DNA of 64,000 nucleotides. Source: Bradyrhizobium sp. WD16 (GTDB taxonomy: Bacteria > Pseudomonadota > Alphaproteobacteria > Rhizobiales > Xanthobacteraceae). A model generated the notes under the pieces. It had not been told where the DNA came from. It saw nothing but the letters and a program-made list of their open reading frames with translations, and searched no databases. The stretch is taken from positions 4,205,501-4,269,500 of the forward strand of contig NZ_CP028908.1 in NCBI RefSeq assembly GCF_024181725.1. The letters are read 5' to 3'. Made by a program: the position numbers and the translations under genes. Position 1 is the stretch's first letter; the number at the start of each line of letters is the position of its first letter. Shown here piece after piece: positions 63,621-64,000 of this stretch.

Positions 63621-64000
63621 TCAGCCACGGGTTTTGCCCGCGGCTTTCTTCACTGCCGCCGGCTTGCTGACGGCGGCGGCCTTCGTCGTGGACTTGGCGG
63701 CTGTGCCGCCGCGGGCTTTGGTGGCGGCGGGCTTTGCCGGTTTGGCGGTGGTCGCGGCCTTGGGCTTGGCGGCGGCCTTCTTCGGCTTGGTCGGGGCGTC
63801 GGCCCCGGCATCGGCGGCCTCGGCGGGCTTTTTGGCGGCGGCCTTCCTGGCGCCGGCCTTTTTGGCGCCTGACTTGGCTTTTGCGCCGCCTTTGCCAGAC
63901 TTCGCCGCGCGTTCGTCGATCAGGGCGATGGCCTCGGCGAGGGTGATCGTGTCCGGCGTCTTGTCAGAAGGAATCGTGGCATTGATGCCGTTGGCCGTGA
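63621..64000 (-). CDS. topA: DNA topoisomerase I, C-terminal part (5' end beyond window)
   Basis: The minus-strand frame is open to the right edge. The visible 125 residues read TANGINATIPSDKTPDTITL, then EAIALIDERAAK, and a long Lys/Ala/Pro-rich tail (repeats of AAKK, AKPAKPAATK). This matches the C-terminus of alphaproteobacterial TopA, whose basic tail binds DNA. The rest of the gene lies outside the window. Same strand as rnr, 84 bp upstream. Confidence 0.85.
   Translation of the reverse strand, partial: TANGINATIPSDKTPDTITLAEAIALIDERAAKSGKGGAKAKSGAKKAGARKAAAKKPAEAADAGADAPTKPKKAAAKPKAATTAKPAKPAATKARGGTAAKSTTKAAAVSKPAAVKKAAGKTRG

Overview
The window is GC-rich, densely coded chromosomal DNA of an alphaproteobacterium. 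The gene set points to Rhizobiales, family Nitrobacteraceae/Bradyrhizobiaceae (Rhodopseudomonas or Bradyrhizobium relatives): a DivK-PleD pair next to rpmG, an EipB (DUF1849) envelope protein, a short phasin, ClpS-ClpA, an Omp31-type barrel, and DUF1489, DUF3572 and DUF983 proteins. This assignment is inference from gene content; no rRNA lies in the window.

Layout. 1-7 kb: end of a GH130 gene, tRNA-Arg(TCG), a periplasmic PQQ/haem alcohol dehydrogenase, a ClpP-like periplasmic protein, a photolyase and a 1-Cys peroxiredoxin. 7-13 kb: a secreted phosphatase-like enzyme and a run of pccA-type biotin carboxylase, PEP-mutase-family lyase and acylphosphatase. 13-20 kb: an RND heavy-metal efflux locus with a His-rich periplasmic protein, a two-part adaptor, a CzcA/CusA-type pump, a small secreted protein and a DUF305 protein, ending at a decayed tautomerase remnant. 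20-34 kb: lipB, a FliN-like protein, tRNA-Leu(GAG), two polysaccharide deacetylases, an aldo/keto reductase, a GST, panC, a hydrolase, and a VWA protein next to a membrane J-protein. 34-42 kb: a D,D-carboxypeptidase with SPOR domain, a phasin with its own promoter and operator-like dyads, a TadG-like VWA protein, and clpS-clpA. 42-46 kb: an aldoxime-nitrile pathway (AraC regulator, nitrilase, aldoxime dehydratase). 46-64 kb: transglycosylase, PilZ, AzlCD, an outer-membrane barrel, HIT, GNAT, GDPD, RidA, eipB, dinB, divK-pleD, rpmG, LLM monooxygenase, Nudix, DUF983, RNase R and the end of topA.

The most unusual non-genic structure is a set of three families of short palindromic elements (called A, B and C here), all ending in CTAGTG/CACTAG. 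They form mosaics on both sides of eipB (52.9-53.1 and 54.1-54.45 kb), with single or decayed copies at 21.6, 27.2 and 31.3 kb. One copy supplies the stop codon of dinB. They look like MITE/REP-type elements that insert at CTAG; no transposase for them is in the window. Other items worth checking are a 14-bp tandem repeat in the clpA leader, a possible structured RNA upstream of clpS, and the fused architecture of the metal-efflux adaptor.
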